64,000 bases of DNA from Lamellibrachia columna. Taxonomy: Eukaryota > Annelida > Polychaeta > Sabellida > Siboglinidae. The notes beneath the pieces are model-generated. The model was not told the origin of the DNA. It searched no databases and saw only the letters and a list, made by a program, of their open reading frames with translations. Where the stretch lies: contig OY759263.1 in assembly GCA_963662155.1 (NCBI GenBank), forward strand, positions 26,176,548-26,240,547, read 5' to 3'. This document shows, piece after piece, positions 62,780 to 64,000 of the stretch (position 1 is the stretch's first letter; the number at the start of each line of letters is the position of its first letter). Made by a program: the position numbers and the translations under genes.

Positions 62780-63400
62780 GTGTCCTGTCTATCGTGGCCT
62801 TGTCCCGTTTCACGACGTCCCTTGTTTGTCTTCTCCCTGCCTCCATTCTTTCCACATCGCATTATCAACCTCCCTGTACGTACAACATGACAGAACCACT
62901 GTAATCTGATTATTCTTATCTTCTTAGTTCAATTGTTAAGCACATCACATCCACTTCTTTTCTTTATTTCATCATATGTATCAACAATACCTTTGCAATC
63001 CATCTCCGCAGTCTCATCTCATTCTCTTCAGCGTTGCGTATGACCCACGTCTCTGAACATAATCTCGTAACAGGTCTCACTAATGTCTTGTTCATCTTGG
63101 TTTTCAATTTCACATGCATTCTTCTATCACACACATATATTGATAGCTTACGGGCTCACGCATTTTTGACCAAGCTGGCTTAACTATCTTCCTAACATCG
63201 TCTTCAAGTCCTCTTTCTTTGCTGATCACGTAAACCAGATAACGGTCATTTTTGTTCCAGGTCTTTCTCTGCAACTTCTTTAATCCTGATGCCATCCTTG
63301 CCGCCACTCATCCTGCATCATCTCCAGCATTTTGTCGCCCGCCATATCGGCCAGTCTCGTCTCCAGCACGACTAAATATTTTCTTTCCACTTGAGATCAA
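62780..63400 (-). pseudogene. Degenerate non-LTR reverse transcriptase, C-terminal part
   Basis: Minus-strand landmarks in order with frameshifts: NDRYLVYVISKERGLEDDVRK (63220), AWSKMRE, KLKTKMNKTLVRPVTRLCSETW (63050-63110), NEMRLRRWIAKVLL, then RQTRDVVKRDKA. 'RYLG.VIS..GGLE.DV..RI...W.KWRE' and 'VRP...YGSE.W' are typical of a non-LTR RT family distinct from the CR1 and from the copy at 20 kb. No catalytic motifs retained. Confidence 0.6.
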
Positions 63401-63477
63401 CTGCAGCACATCTTCCAGGTTGTTGTAAAAGTCCAATCGATCGGCAAATGCATAACAAGAGATTTAGCATGATCCAT

Positions 63478-63830
63478 GGCAAAACACCAGATGTCAAGTG
63501 GACAAGGAAGCCTTTGGCCTATCGAGAATTCTTCCACTATGTGTAACCCACCCTTCTGACTTATTTGTTAATTTTGTTTTTATATATATTCACGCTGTTT
63601 TTATATATATTTACACAATATGTAGAGACTATGTTCCGTTAATTGATTGTCCTCTGTGAGAATGTCTACATTGTTCCTCGGCAAACATTATTTCGTGTCC
63701 TGTAGTTTGTCTTTCTTAAGTGAAAAAATATATTTCTATCAATATTTTCATACCCATCCGATATCTAAACAAAATTCATTTCCATATCCTCTTAATCTCC
63801 ATAATTATTCTCTTAGGTGTTCACGAGATG
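63478..63830 (-). mobile_element. CR1 3'-end relic B
   Basis: From AAAACACCAGATGTCAAGTG on, it matches bases 1-340 of the CR1 element: ATTGTCCTCTGTGAGAA, TATTTCTATCAATA-TTTCAT, CCTCTTAA-CTCC. Covers the 3' UTR and the ORF2 C-terminus, with deletions. Confidence 0.85.
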
Positions 63831-63840
63831 GCGTTGAAGA

Positions 63841-63849
63841 ATGTGTGTG

Positions 63850-63897
<48 letters not shown>

Positions 63898-63898
63898 T
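63841..63898. repeat. (GTGC)n microsatellite
   Basis: About 13 GTGC units. Confidence 0.96.
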
Positions 63899-64000
63899 AT
63901 TACATGCATTGCTAGTATATCATCCTTGAGACAAATTCCACGTTTTCTGGGCATGTTTCGTGTGTCCAGCGCACGCAACGTATTTTGGGTAACAAATCAC

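Overview
The window is animal (metazoan) nuclear DNA. It has spliced exons with GT/AG junctions, a rhodopsin-type peptide GPCR, and an exon homologous to human C17orf98. Around these lies a dense, heterogeneous repeat landscape: CR1-like and other non-LTR retrotransposons, a Ty3/Gypsy remnant, hAT-type and other TIR elements, a tRNA-derived SINE, minisatellites and many long (TA)n arrays. The mix fits an invertebrate (a lophotrochozoan or a lancelet-like animal), but I cannot name the species. No bacterial operons, rRNA genes, functional tRNA genes or CRISPR arrays are present.

Layout. 1-4450: a nearly complete CR1-like element on the minus strand with both ORFs open; ORF2 lacks an AUG and is joined to ORF1 through a perfect UUUAAAC slippery heptamer next to the ORF1 stop. 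5.2-5.5 kb: an array of CCAAT/ATTGG palindromes. 8.7-9.1 kb: a 103-bp tandem repeat. 9.47-9.77 kb: first exon of a C17orf98-like gene (minus). 12.8-13.55 kb: a foldback repeat ending 35 bp from the splice donor of an unidentified first exon (13.59-14.01 kb, minus). 17.3-19.8 kb: 21-bp, (GT)n and 13-bp arrays. 19.9-20.6 kb: degenerate non-LTR RT. 22.9 kb: SINE. 25.8-29.0 kb: two large minisatellites flanking a unique GC-rich island. 29.2-32.2 kb: internally deleted Gypsy element with 130-bp LTRs. 34.5-34.8 kb: candidate exon sharing a YF-RPD motif with the 13.6 kb exon. 35.4-39.0 kb: three nested DNA transposons, the outer one carrying a THAP-like start exon and a second short ORF; its sister copy is at 45.5-46.4 kb. 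39.0-40.0 kb: foldback element. 43.4-44.4 kb: 45-bp minisatellite. 48-55.5 kb: non-LTR fragments, a second SINE copy, (TA)n arrays and a 0.4-kb palindrome built from CR1 RT sequence. 56.1-61.9 kb: three coding exons of one GPCR gene (minus); its 4.2-kb intron holds a foldback element and a second hAT copy with a perfect 8-bp target duplication. 62.1-63.8 kb: CR1 3'-end relics and another RT fragment.

Only three or four loci look like host genes: the C17orf98-like exon, the two YF-RPD exons and the GPCR. All are on the minus strand. The first is related to a human ciliary/testis-type gene and the GPCR is a peptide-receptor type; nothing in the sequence shows that the loci act together.
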